DNA of 13,654 nucleotides, taken from contig DATLXH010000017.1 of assembly GCA_035576005.1 (NCBI GenBank), positions 1-13,654 of the forward strand, written 5' to 3'. Shown here piece by piece: positions 1 through 6,400 of the stretch. A program made the position numbers and the translations under genes. The notes below the pieces were generated by a model that was not told where the DNA came from, made no database searches, and saw only the letters and a program-made list of their open reading frames with translations. The DNA comes from DATLXH01 sp035576005 (GTDB lineage Bacteria > Acidobacteriota > Thermoanaerobaculia > Gp7-AA8). The first letter of the stretch is position 1; the number at the start of each line of letters is the position of its first letter.

Positions 1-143
1 ATAGCGGCCTGTCTGCTTCGTCGCACGGCAATTTCGCTCCTCGACATAGTGTCGACTATGCCTTCGTCGCAAAATCGCCGCGCGCCTCGCATCCAAGCCA
101 CTCTCCGTCGTCTCACGACAAACGTCTGTGAGAAATGCGGGCT
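1..143 (-). repeat. 182-bp hairpin repeat, copy 1 (partial, cut by window edge)
   Basis: This is a reverse-complement copy of the element that is complete at 10908-11089. The central stem CATAGT/ACTATG lies at 45-50 and 55-60 around the tetraloop GTCG. The outer arm ends in GTGAGAAATGCGGGCT at 143. About 39 bases of the far arm are missing because the window begins there. Its terminal bases AG (read on the minus strand) form part of the TAG stop of the S51-like gene. Short reading frames inside the element are not genes. Confidence 0.9.
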
Positions 144-825
144 AATCGCGTGGCGGCTTGCGCACGACCGCGATGTTTCCGCTACCGAGTATGGTCGCTG
201 TGCGGTCTGGAGCAATTGCGATCGCAGCCGCTGACGGGATCCCGATTGCCATCTCGATCTCAGGCCGAGCCGCGATGCTTCTCACTGTTGCATCCCGTCC
301 GGGGTCGAATGCTGCCTGAATCGCAACACGTTCCAGCAGCGCTAACCCGTTGGTCTGTCTCCCGTCGCTGCCGGCAACGACAAGCGCCCCGGATGCGGTC
401 GCCGAAGCTCCGATCGCCATGACCGCCGAACCCGACTCTAAAGCTTCCCGGATCGCGTCGTTGACGGGTGAGCCCTGGATGGTTTGGAGCAGCGTCGTGA
501 GCACACCGCCACCGATGTAGATCGCTCCGGAAGAACGGAGCGTCGCAAGGCTCCTGTTTCGACGCACATCACGACCTCGATAGACCGGAACGTTTATCAG
601 GTCGATTCGGGGGTCCAGTTTCCTGAAATAGGTGGCCAGGTGCGTCGCGTACTCGCTCGAGCCGGAGGCAGTCGGAAGGAATGCGATCGTACGATTATCT
701 TCCGGAATATGGCTCAGGAGAAACCGATCTACCTCCTCGGTTTCTCCGAACGAAAACTCACCGCCGCCAGCAAGGATGAGCCATCCCTGTGTGGGGGCGC
801 CGGGGATGATCAGCGGGGAAGGCAT
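142..825 (-). CDS. Peptidase S51 / cyanophycinase-like protein, possibly catalytically degenerate
   Basis: This 227-residue protein has the fold signature of the class I glutamine-amidotransferase-like peptidase S51 group (peptidase E, cyanophycinase). Visible features are an N-terminal GWLILAGGGEF strand and glycine loop, FLPTASG near 49-55, YIGGG near 103-107, and a nucleophile elbow IGASATASG where the family has GTSAGA, making Ser141 the candidate nucleophile. The family segment resembling DQHF, which carries the catalytic His, reads IQAAF here (about 169-173), and the usual GIDE reads GIPS. The catalytic His and its neighbours therefore seem lost. It lies 57 bp after sucD on the same strand and may be cotranscribed. 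Its TAG stop overlaps the edge of the hairpin repeat, so the native C-terminus may have been trimmed by insertion. I am sure of the superfamily but not of any activity or substrate. Confidence 0.8.
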   Translation of the reverse strand: MPSPLIIPGAPTQGWLILAGGGEFSFGETEEVDRFLLSHIPEDNRTIAFLPTASGSSEYATHLATYFRKLDPRIDLINVPVYRGRDVRRNRSLATLRSSGAIYIGGGVLTTLLQTIQGSPVNDAIREALESGSAVMAIGASATASGALVVAGSDGRQTNGLALLERVAIQAAFDPGRDATVRSIAARPEIEMAIGIPSAAAIAIAPDRTATILGSGNIAVVRKPPRD

Positions 826-850
826 TCAGTTGAATCCAGGGCAGGCAGGA

Positions 851-885
851 TAGTGAGGGCGCTCGGAGCGCCGCCGCCCTCACTA
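851..885 (-). terminator. Hairpin overlapping the sucD stop codon
   Basis: A perfect 11-bp inverted repeat pairs 851-861 with 875-885 (TAGTGAGGGCG and its complement). The sucD stop codon lies inside one arm. An alternative inner hairpin, GGCGCT/AGCGCC, shares the same bases. No T-run follows on the minus strand, so it may be an attenuating or mRNA-stabilising hairpin rather than a true intrinsic terminator. Confidence 0.4.
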
Positions 886-1875
886 GCGCTTCCAGACCTC
901 TTCGAGCTTCGCTCCCATGTCAGCGGGCGAGTCGATTACGTGAATGCCCGCCTCGCGAAGGGCAGACATCTTTTCTTCGGCGGTTCCTTTCCCGCCGCTG
1001 ATGATGGCACCTGCGTGCCCCATTCTTCGACCGGGCGGCGCCGTCTGTCCGGCAATGAAAGCGACTACCGGCTTGGTGACGTACTTTTTCACGAACGTGG
1101 CTGCGTCTTCCTCCGCAGTTCCACCAATCTCGCCGATCATGATGATCGCTTCGGTATCGGGGTCATTTTCAAATGCGCCGAGGCAATCGACGAAGTTGGT
1201 TCCCGGAAGCGGATCGCCACCGATGCCGACTGCTGTCGACTGGCCGATTCCGCGCTTCGTCAACTGACCGACCGCCTCGTATGTGAGCGTACCGGAGCGC
1301 GACACGATCCCGACGTTGCCGGGCTTGTGGATATGCCCGGGCATGATCCCGATTTTCGCCTGCCCCGGTGTAATGATTCCGGGGCAGTTCGGGCCGATGA
1401 GACGAGACGCACCGGCACGCTGCAGATAATCGGCGCCACCTGCGGTCTGCGTTTTCGACGCATCGAGCGATCCACCGCGTGCAGAGGCTTCTCGAATCGC
1501 ATCGACATGTCGCCCCACCCGCGCGAGGTTGTTTTTACCAAGAAAGTCGTGCGCGCGCACCATGTCATTCACCGGAATGCCCTCGGTGATGCAGATGATC
1601 AGTTCCACGCCCGCGTCAGAGGCTTCCATGATTGCGTCTGCCGCGAAAGGAGGAGGGACGAAGATCAACGCGCAGTTCGCCCCTTCCTTCTCGCGGGCAT
1701 CGGCGACTGTGTTGAATACCGGAAATCCCTCGTGGGTCGTCCCCCCTTTTCCCGGAGTTACGCCGCCAACGACCTTCGTTCCATACTCGCGGCACGTGAT
1801 GGCGTGAAAGGTTCCCTCGCGCCCCGTAATCCCCTGCACGATGACTCGCGTGTTCTTATCTGCCCAGATCGCCAT
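883..1875 (-). CDS. sucD: Succinyl-CoA synthetase (ADP/GDP-forming), alpha subunit, with an internal insertion
   Basis: This is the alpha subunit of the TCA-cycle enzyme that interconverts succinyl-CoA and succinate with substrate-level phosphorylation. It forms a complex with SucC in the cytoplasm. The CoA-binding Rossmann region near the N-terminus includes VIVQGITGREGTFH. RLIGPNCPG lies near 158-166 and IGEIGGTAEE near 247-256. The phosphohistidine motif GHAGAIISGGKG places the active His at 287. The protein has 330 residues, against about 290 in the Escherichia coli protein, whose active His is 246. The difference of about 41 residues is explained by an insertion at roughly 112-152, between the DMVRAHDFL helix and the SRLIGPNCPG strand. 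The ATG at 1875 is preceded by a good Shine-Dalgarno sequence. sucC lies upstream on the same strand, separated by an unusual 229-bp gap holding a palindromic repeat. Confidence 0.97.
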   Translation of the reverse strand: MAIWADKNTRVIVQGITGREGTFHAITCREYGTKVVGGVTPGKGGTTHEGFPVFNTVADAREKEGANCALIFVPPPFAADAIMEASDAGVELIICITEGIPVNDMVRAHDFLGKNNLARVGRHVDAIREASARGGSLDASKTQTAGGADYLQRAGASRLIGPNCPGIITPGQAKIGIMPGHIHKPGNVGIVSRSGTLTYEAVGQLTKRGIGQSTAVGIGGDPLPGTNFVDCLGAFENDPDTEAIIMIGEIGGTAEEDAATFVKKYVTKPVVAFIAGQTAPPGRRMGHAGAIISGGKGTAEEKMSALREAGIHVIDSPADMGAKLEEVWKR

Positions 1876-1881
1876 TCATTT

Positions 1882-1888
1882 CTCTCCT
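1882..1888 (-). promoter_or_regulatory. Shine-Dalgarno site for sucD
   Basis: The minus strand reads AGGAGAG six bases before the sucD ATG. It fixes the start and lets sucD be translated independently of sucC despite the long gap. Confidence 0.75.
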
Positions 1889-1904
1889 GAAGCTTCACCG
1901 CTCC

Positions 1905-2028
1905 GTGTCATCCCGAGCGTCGAGCGAGGGATCTGGGAGGGGGCCTTACCCCGTGAATCATGATTCGAAATCGTTGTTCGTGCATGAGGCCCCCGCCCGG
2001 ATCCCTCGCTCGACGCTCGGGATGACAC
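1905..2028. repeat. Long inverted repeat between sucC and sucD
   Basis: A perfect 29-bp inverted repeat pairs 1905-1933 with 2000-2028; the arms begin GTGTCATCCCGAGCG. The match continues imperfectly inward for roughly 16 more bases (GGGGGCCT is shared). The 66-bp loop contains the 12-bp palindrome GAATCATGATTC at 1955-1966. It lies inside the presumed sucCD transcript and would form a strong RNA hairpin. It looks like a dispersed REP/MITE-type element, although there is only one copy in this window. Confidence 0.9.
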
Positions 2029-2104
2029 CCTCTTTCTTTTTCTCAGGCACGCCACTTGGCCGTACATTCTCTCGGGATGCCACTTTGTGTTTTCGTTCGA
2101 TCTC

Positions 2105-3268
2105 TCAACGCCCGACTGCAGCACGCACGACTTTTTCTGCAGCGTCCGACATGCCGTCTGCGGTGATGAGGTTGAGTCCCGATTTCGCGAGAATCTCTTT
2201 TCCCAGCTCCACATTCGTCCCTTCGAGTCTGACGACGACGGGAACAGGCAGTCCTACTTCCCTGGAAGCCTGAACGACTCCCTCGGCGATTCGATCGCAA
2301 CGCATGATTCCGCCGAAAATGTTGATGAGGATCGCTTTCACATTCTTGTCACTCAGAATGATACGAAACGCGTTCTTGACCTGTTCGGCGTTCGCACCAC
2401 CGCCGACATCCAGGAAGTTCGCAGGAGATCCGCCAGCCAGCTTGATGATGTCCATCGTTGCCATGGCGAGTCCGGCGCCATTGACCATGCATCCGACATT
2501 GCCCTCGAGCTTGATGTAATTCAGCCCGAACTTCGATGCCTCCACTTCGAGAGGATCCTCTTCCTTCAAATCGCGAAGCGCGAGGAAGTCCTTGTGCCTG
2601 AACATCGCGTTGTCATCGAAGTTCAGCTTACAGTCGAGCGCGAGAACGTCCCCCTCTTTGGTAATGAGCAGAGGATTGATCTCCATGAGCGAGGCGTCCG
2701 TTTCTATGTACGCACGCACGAGCTTCTGGACAAAATCGACGCACTTTTTGAATGCATCACCCTCGAGACCCAGCGCGTACGCCACCTGGCGCGCCTGAAA
2801 AGGCTGTGCCCCAAGAAGGGCGTCTACGGGCTCGCGGTGAATGGCCTTCGGATCGCGCTCCGCGACGACCTCGATTTCCATCCCGCCCTGCGTCGAGGCC
2901 ATCACAACCGGCTTGCCAAGCTTGCGGTCCAGAGTGATTCCGAGATAGAGCTCCTTGTCGATATTGAGCGCTTCTTCCACCAGCAGTTTTCCAACAACCC
3001 GCCCCTCAGGGCCGGTCTGGTGGGTGACCAGGGTCATCCCGATCATCTTCCGGGCGATCTCCTCAGCCTCGCCGGCGGACTTCGCCAGCTTGACTCCGCC
3101 ACCTTTCCCGCGGCCCCCGGCATGGATCTGTGCCTTCACGACAACCCTTCCGCCGAACTGCTCGGCAGCAGCCTTTGCGGCCTCGGGAGTTTCGACCATC
3201 ATTCCGCGCGGAGTGGGAACGCCGTACCGGCGGAGGATTTCCTTAGCCTGATATTCATGTACGTTCAT
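2105..3268 (-). CDS. sucC: Succinyl-CoA synthetase (ADP/GDP-forming), beta subunit
   Basis: This is the ATP-grasp beta subunit of succinyl-CoA synthetase. It binds nucleotide and Mg2+ and joins SucD in the TCA-cycle enzyme. The chosen start gives 387 residues, about the length of E. coli SucC, and the expected beginning MNVHEYQAKEILRRYGV. Visible motifs are HAGGRGKGGGVKL near 49-61, the metal-binding MEINPL near 195-200, VNGAGLAMATMD near 262-273, FLDVGGGA near 285-292 and INIFGGIMRCD near 315-325. A GTG 45 bases upstream would add 15 atypical residues that read into the neighbouring palindromic repeat, so I rejected it. No Shine-Dalgarno sequence is evident at the ATG; a -10-like hexamer lies 12 nt upstream. 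fabH is divergent. Confidence 0.97.
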   Translation of the reverse strand: MNVHEYQAKEILRRYGVPTPRGMMVETPEAAKAAAEQFGGRVVVKAQIHAGGRGKGGGVKLAKSAGEAEEIARKMIGMTLVTHQTGPEGRVVGKLLVEEALNIDKELYLGITLDRKLGKPVVMASTQGGMEIEVVAERDPKAIHREPVDALLGAQPFQARQVAYALGLEGDAFKKCVDFVQKLVRAYIETDASLMEINPLLITKEGDVLALDCKLNFDDNAMFRHKDFLALRDLKEEDPLEVEASKFGLNYIKLEGNVGCMVNGAGLAMATMDIIKLAGGSPANFLDVGGGANAEQVKNAFRIILSDKNVKAILINIFGGIMRCDRIAEGVVQASREVGLPVPVVVRLEGTNVELGKEILAKSGLNLITADGMSDAAEKVVRAAVGR

Positions 3269-3280
3269 AGGGGTAGAGGT

Positions 3281-3286
3281 TTTATC
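3281..3286 (-). promoter_or_regulatory. Possible -10 box of sucC
   Basis: The minus strand reads TGATAAA with GATAAA at this position, 12 nt before the sucC ATG. It would give a very short 5' leader. I see no convincing -35 box, so this is a weak call that rests on the recurring arrangement at other genes here. Confidence 0.3.
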
Positions 3287-3298
3287 ACGGGAACGGCG

Positions 3299-3374
3299 AT
3301 GTAGGACAGACACTCTTGTCTGTCGTTTGACAAGATCGGATGTCCCGTGACAGACAGGAGTGACTGTCGTACAT
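3299..3374. repeat. Nested inverted repeat between divergent sucC and fabH
   Basis: 26-base arms at 3299-3324 and 3349-3374 are complementary with three mismatches. The left arm is itself a hairpin: GACAGACA at 3305-3312 pairs perfectly with TGTCTGTC at 3317-3324 around the loop CTCT. The right arm has a similar but imperfect internal fold. It resembles a dispersed palindromic (REP-like) unit. Its position in the divergent promoter region means it could also affect expression of both genes. Confidence 0.85.
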
Positions 3375-3401
3375 TCGCGTTCGATTATTTCTGCCGTTCC
3401 A

Positions 3402-3407
3402 TATAGA
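3402..3407 (+). promoter_or_regulatory. Possible -10 box of fabH
   Basis: TATAGA lies 29 bases before the fabH ATG, in the divergent gap just after the inverted repeat. No good -35 box is seen at the right distance. This is the best candidate for the rightward promoter but is weakly supported. Confidence 0.25.
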
Positions 3408-3436
3408 GTTCCAGCGAGCTGTCAGCGAGCTACGAC

Positions 3437-4495
3437 ATGCGATCGATCATCACAGGCAGCGGAATCGGAATCCCCCCGAACCTCGTGGAGAACGACAGGC
3501 TTGCCGAGATCATGGACACCTCGGACGAGTGGATCCAGACGAGAAGCGGAATCCGGCAGCGCTACTACGCCAAGGCCGGCCAGGGATCGGGCGAGCTTGG
3601 CTCCATCGCGGCGGCCATGGCGCTCAAGGTCGCAGAGGTTCGAAAGGAAGATCTGGACGCCGTCATCTTTGCGACCATGACGCCAGACTATTTCTTTCCG
3701 GGGAATGGCCCGGTGTTGCAGCAGCGGCTCGGGTTGCCGCAGATCCCGACCTTCGATATCCGTCAACAGTGCTCGGGATTTCTCTATGGGCTGGATCTGG
3801 CGGATTCGCTGATCAAAAGCGGAAAGTTCCGAAGGATCCTCCTGATTGGAGCCGACGTGCACACGCCTTTCATGCCGTGGGCAAATGGCTGGGACGCGAT
3901 GATTGAAAAAGGGAGTCGAACCGTTACCGAAGAGGAGAAAGCGGCGAACACTCGTTACCGTGACAGGACGGTCCTTTTCGGCGACGGCGCAGGAGCCGTC
4001 GTAGTCGAAAGGTCGGAGAGCGACAAGCGTGGCCTACTTGCGTCGAGGCTCTATACCGATGGTGCCGGTCTCGAGGCTCTCTACGTGAAAGGCGCTGGTT
4101 TCCGCCATCGCCCTTACATCACGACCGGCCAGATCGAGAGTGGAGACATCATCCCTACGATGGAGGGGCGAGAGGTCTTCAAGCACGCGGTCACGAAGAT
4201 GCCCGCCGCCGTTCGCACCGTTTGCGCCGAAGCGGGGATCGAGCTCGACGCGATCGACGTCCTGCTGATCCATCAGGCTAACCTTCGTATCGTTGAAGCA
4301 GTGGGCAAGTCGCTTGGACTCGCTCCTGACAAGGTGCCGCACAACATCGAGCGTTACGGCAACACGACTGCGGGGACTCTTCCGATACTTTTTCATGAGA
4401 GTCTGGAGAACGGAACGATCAAGCCTGGGATGCTGGTAGCGTTCACCGCGCTCGGGTCAGGGTTGCACTGGGGAGCAGCGCTTTATCAGCACTGA
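3437..4495 (+). CDS. fabH: 3-oxoacyl-ACP synthase III family (FabH-type ketosynthase), long form
   Basis: This is a thiolase-fold condensing enzyme of the FabH family. FabH starts fatty-acid synthesis by condensing an acyl-CoA with malonyl-ACP in the cytoplasm. The catalytic triad is clear: Cys112 in DIRQQCSGF, His279 in LLIHQAN and Asn309 in ERYGNTTAG. DEWIQTRSGI near 30-39 and VLFGDGAGAVVV near 179-190 are also typical. It has 352 residues, and the His and Asn lie 35 positions later than in E. coli FabH (Cys112, His244, Asn274). The extra length falls mainly in a loop after GADVHTPF (about 141-176) and around 205-240. No other fatty-acid genes lie beside it, so a specialised ketosynthase III role is possible. 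The start is the ATG at 3437; no strong Shine-Dalgarno sequence is seen. Confidence 0.9.
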   Translation: MRSIITGSGIGIPPNLVENDRLAEIMDTSDEWIQTRSGIRQRYYAKAGQGSGELGSIAAAMALKVAEVRKEDLDAVIFATMTPDYFFPGNGPVLQQRLGLPQIPTFDIRQQCSGFLYGLDLADSLIKSGKFRRILLIGADVHTPFMPWANGWDAMIEKGSRTVTEEEKAANTRYRDRTVLFGDGAGAVVVERSESDKRGLLASRLYTDGAGLEALYVKGAGFRHRPYITTGQIESGDIIPTMEGREVFKHAVTKMPAAVRTVCAEAGIELDAIDVLLIHQANLRIVEAVGKSLGLAPDKVPHNIERYGNTTAGTLPILFHESLENGTIKPGMLVAFTALGSGLHWGAALYQH

Positions 4496-4589
4496 TGTCT
4501 GTGAGATGGCTCGCCCTTGATCTCCGCAGGAACCACATCTCGAGCCGATATTTCTGCCCTTTCGATGCGCCGGGCCCTTCCCAGCCCTC

Positions 4590-4595
4590 TATAAT
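4590..4595 (+). promoter_or_regulatory. TATAAT -10 box just before the membrane-protein gene
   Basis: A perfect TATAAT lies 10 nt upstream of the ATG at 4606. Transcription would start within a few bases of the start codon, giving a nearly leaderless mRNA. No clear -35 box is seen. Confidence 0.5.
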
Positions 4596-4605
4596 CGCGC
4601 CCCCC

Positions 4606-5076
4606 ATGGCCCAGTTTCTCCTGATCACTACGCTCTTCACCATTGCCGGATTGATTGGCACGATGATCGTTGGTTACACAGCGGCAGCTCCAGCCGACGT
4701 GACGCGACACATTCTTTTCGCACTCGCAACCGTAGTGATTGGTCTCTTCTCTCAATCGATGACGATGTTTTTTTTCATCGGCACGGGAAAGGAGATTAAG
4801 GACAAGTCGAAGAAATCAGGCGATGCACTGCACGTTGCGGAGCAGACGAAGAGCTTCAAGTCCAGGGTCTTCCCGACTGCGCTCTACACCATGGCTGTGC
4901 TGATGGTCACCTTCATCATCGGAGGCGGAGTACACACCGGAAAGGTTCCCTCCTGGGTTCACCAGGCTATGTCGTTCGCCTCACTCCTGATGTTTCTTCG
5001 TGCGTACTGGATCGAGCTCCGAGCGATGAGTGAGAACGCTACTTTGATGGAGCGCTTTCTCAAAGACTCGGAGTAA
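4606..5076 (+). CDS. Four-helix integral membrane protein of unknown function
   Basis: I do not recognise a named family for this 156-residue protein. It shows four hydrophobic stretches, at about residues 3-26, 36-59, 88-108 and 117-136. A charged, lysine-rich loop near 61-88 separates helices two and three. The second segment ends in the distinctive FFFIGTGKEIKDK. There is no signal peptide beyond the first helix. The ATG at 4606 was chosen over an in-frame ATG at 4495 because the upstream stretch is not hydrophobic or conserved-looking and a TATAAT box lies in it, 10 nt before 4606. The gene sits between fabH and purM, with a terminator-like hairpin downstream, so it is probably its own transcription unit. 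No function is proposed. Confidence 0.75.
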   Translation: MAQFLLITTLFTIAGLIGTMIVGYTAAAPADVTRHILFALATVVIGLFSQSMTMFFFIGTGKEIKDKSKKSGDALHVAEQTKSFKSRVFPTALYTMAVLMVTFIIGGGVHTGKVPSWVHQAMSFASLLMFLRAYWIELRAMSENATLMERFLKDSE

Positions 5077-5116
5077 TCCTTTCTCTCCCCCTGCAAGGGC
5101 CTGCCGTTACCCGCGA

Positions 5117-5255
5117 GCGAAGCTTTGGAGTGCGGCTGCCGCAGCTGCCGCTTTTTGTGTCGAACTCGCGCGATCTCAAGCAGTCTTCATTGCGACAGCT
5201 CGGCAAATGGGACCCGGAAACCGGAAGCTGCGGCTTCCGCACTCCAAAGCTACGC
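5117..5255. repeat. Inverted repeat with 33-bp arms before purM
   Basis: Arms at 5117-5149 and 5223-5255 are complementary with four mismatches. The shared core is AGCTTTGGAGTGCGG and its complement. Each arm is also self-complementary: CGGAAGC/GCTTCCG at 5222-5239 forms a 7-bp stem with a 4-base loop. The spacer of 73 bases shows no gene. It looks like a dispersed palindromic element that occupies most of the 222-bp gap between the membrane-protein gene and purM. Confidence 0.85.
5132..5156 (+). terminator. Intrinsic terminator-like hairpin with T-run
   Basis: GCGGC-T-GC pairs with GC-T-GCCGC around the loop CGCA (5132-5151, one T-T mismatch), followed at once by TTTTT at 5152-5156. It is 55 bp past the stop of the membrane-protein gene and lies inside the left arm of the larger inverted repeat, so the repeat may supply the terminator. 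Confidence 0.55.
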
Positions 5256-5280
5256 TACCTGCATTCTGCTTTCTCCACTC

Positions 5281-5289
5281 TGCTAGACT
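5281..5289 (+). promoter_or_regulatory. Extended -10 box before purM
   Basis: TGCTAGACT fits an extended -10 (TGnTANNNT) and ends nine bases before the purM GTG. The predicted transcript begins at or next to the start codon. No Shine-Dalgarno sequence is present in the short leader. Confidence 0.4.
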
Positions 5290-5298
5290 CCGCCCCGG

Positions 5299-6366
5299 GT
5301 GGCGAAAAAGACCAGTTACCGCGATTCGGGCGTGGACATCGACGCGCAGGACGAAGCTCTCCGCGAGGTCAGAAAGATCGCGCGAGGCACCTTCAATCCC
5401 AACGTCCTGTCCGACATCGGCTCCTTCGGCGGGCTGTTCCGCGGGACCTTCCCGGGGCTGACGGCGCCGATTCTCGTCTCCTCCACTGATGGTGTAGGAA
5501 CGAAACTTCGCGTTGCGCAGGCGATGAAGACTCATGACACGGTCGGCTACGACCTCGTTTGCCACTGCGTGAACGACATCCTCGTTCAGGGAGCCCGCCC
5601 GCTGTTCTTCCTCGACTATTACGCGACCGGAAAGCTCAGGCCGAAGGTCATGGCCGATGTGGTCCGCGGAATGGCCCGCGCCTGTTCCGAGAATGGTGCG
5701 GCACTCATAGGTGGTGAAACCGCCGAGATGCCGGGCTTTTACGGCGACGACGATTACGACATCGCCGGCTTCATCGTCGGTGTCGTCGATCAGGCGCACC
5801 TGCTCGACGGCGCGCGCGTGCGGAAGGGTGACCTGCTTCTGGGGCTTCCATCTGCCGGTCTCCACACGAACGGCTACTCGCTCGCGCGCACGATCCTGTT
5901 CGATGGGGCGGGCCTCGACTATCAGACGATCGTGCCTGAGATCGGCGGCAAGGTCGGAGAGGTCCTGCTCGCACCTCACCTCTCGTACCAGCGCACTCTC
6001 ATGCCTCTCATTGAAAAAAATCTGATTCATGCACTGGCGCACATCACCGGAGGCGGACTCACGGACAACATCCCTCGAGTTTTGCCGGAGGACTGCGACG
6101 CACGGATCAAAGTCGGATCATGGGACGTCCTGCCGATATTCCGCTATCTCCACAAGCACGGTGAGATCGAAACTGCCGAGATGTTCCGCGTCTTCAACAT
6201 GGGAATCGGTATGGTGGTAATCGTCTCGCCGGCCGATCTCGAGCAGGTCGTCGCTCACCTCGCGGCGGTCCGGCAGCAGTACTACTTCATCGGGAACCTC
6301 ATTGACGGCACTGGAGTCGTGCAGTACGACATGCCACCCGCGGGTTTCCCGAGCTGGCTCGAATGA
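5299..6366 (+). CDS. purM: Phosphoribosylformylglycinamidine cyclo-ligase (AIR synthetase)
   Basis: PurM converts FGAM to aminoimidazole ribotide using ATP, in de novo purine synthesis in the cytoplasm. The 355-residue length is normal. Family motifs are SSTDGVGTKL near 61-70, HCVNDILVQGARPLFF near 89-104, the signature GGETAEMPGFY near 138-148, GLHTNGYSLAR near 187-197 and a C-terminal HITGGGLTDNIPRVLP segment typical of the PurM/SelD fold. The start is a GTG, giving VAKKTSYRDSGVDID, which matches the usual N-terminus. An extended -10 box stands just before it. purN follows after 34 bp on the same strand, as in many purMN operons. Nothing looks broken. Confidence 0.97.
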   Translation: MAKKTSYRDSGVDIDAQDEALREVRKIARGTFNPNVLSDIGSFGGLFRGTFPGLTAPILVSSTDGVGTKLRVAQAMKTHDTVGYDLVCHCVNDILVQGARPLFFLDYYATGKLRPKVMADVVRGMARACSENGAALIGGETAEMPGFYGDDDYDIAGFIVGVVDQAHLLDGARVRKGDLLLGLPSAGLHTNGYSLARTILFDGAGLDYQTIVPEIGGKVGEVLLAPHLSYQRTLMPLIEKNLIHALAHITGGGLTDNIPRVLPEDCDARIKVGSWDVLPIFRYLHKHGEIETAEMFRVFNMGIGMVVIVSPADLEQVVAHLAAVRQQYYFIGNLIDGTGVVQYDMPPAGFPSWLE

Positions 6367-6400
6367 GACGAGCTCCGCGGCTCGGCGCGATCGATCGAGC

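Noticed and set aside
49..234. Short frames inside the hairpin repeat (also near 10662-11282 and 13389-13607)
   Set aside because: They recur only because the repeat recurs, they read through palindromic DNA and have no ribosome site.
484..1890. Long plus-strand open frame antisense to the S51 gene and sucD
   Set aside because: It is a shadow of the high-GC codon pattern of sucD, whose minus-strand product is unmistakable. The antisense product has no recognisable domain.
2087..3304. Plus-strand frame of about 400 residues antisense to sucC
   Set aside because: It mirrors sucC almost end to end and has no family features. The minus strand encodes a full SucC.
5176..6042. Minus-strand frame antisense to purM
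   Set aside because: purM is complete and canonical on the plus strand. The antisense frame is a compositional shadow.
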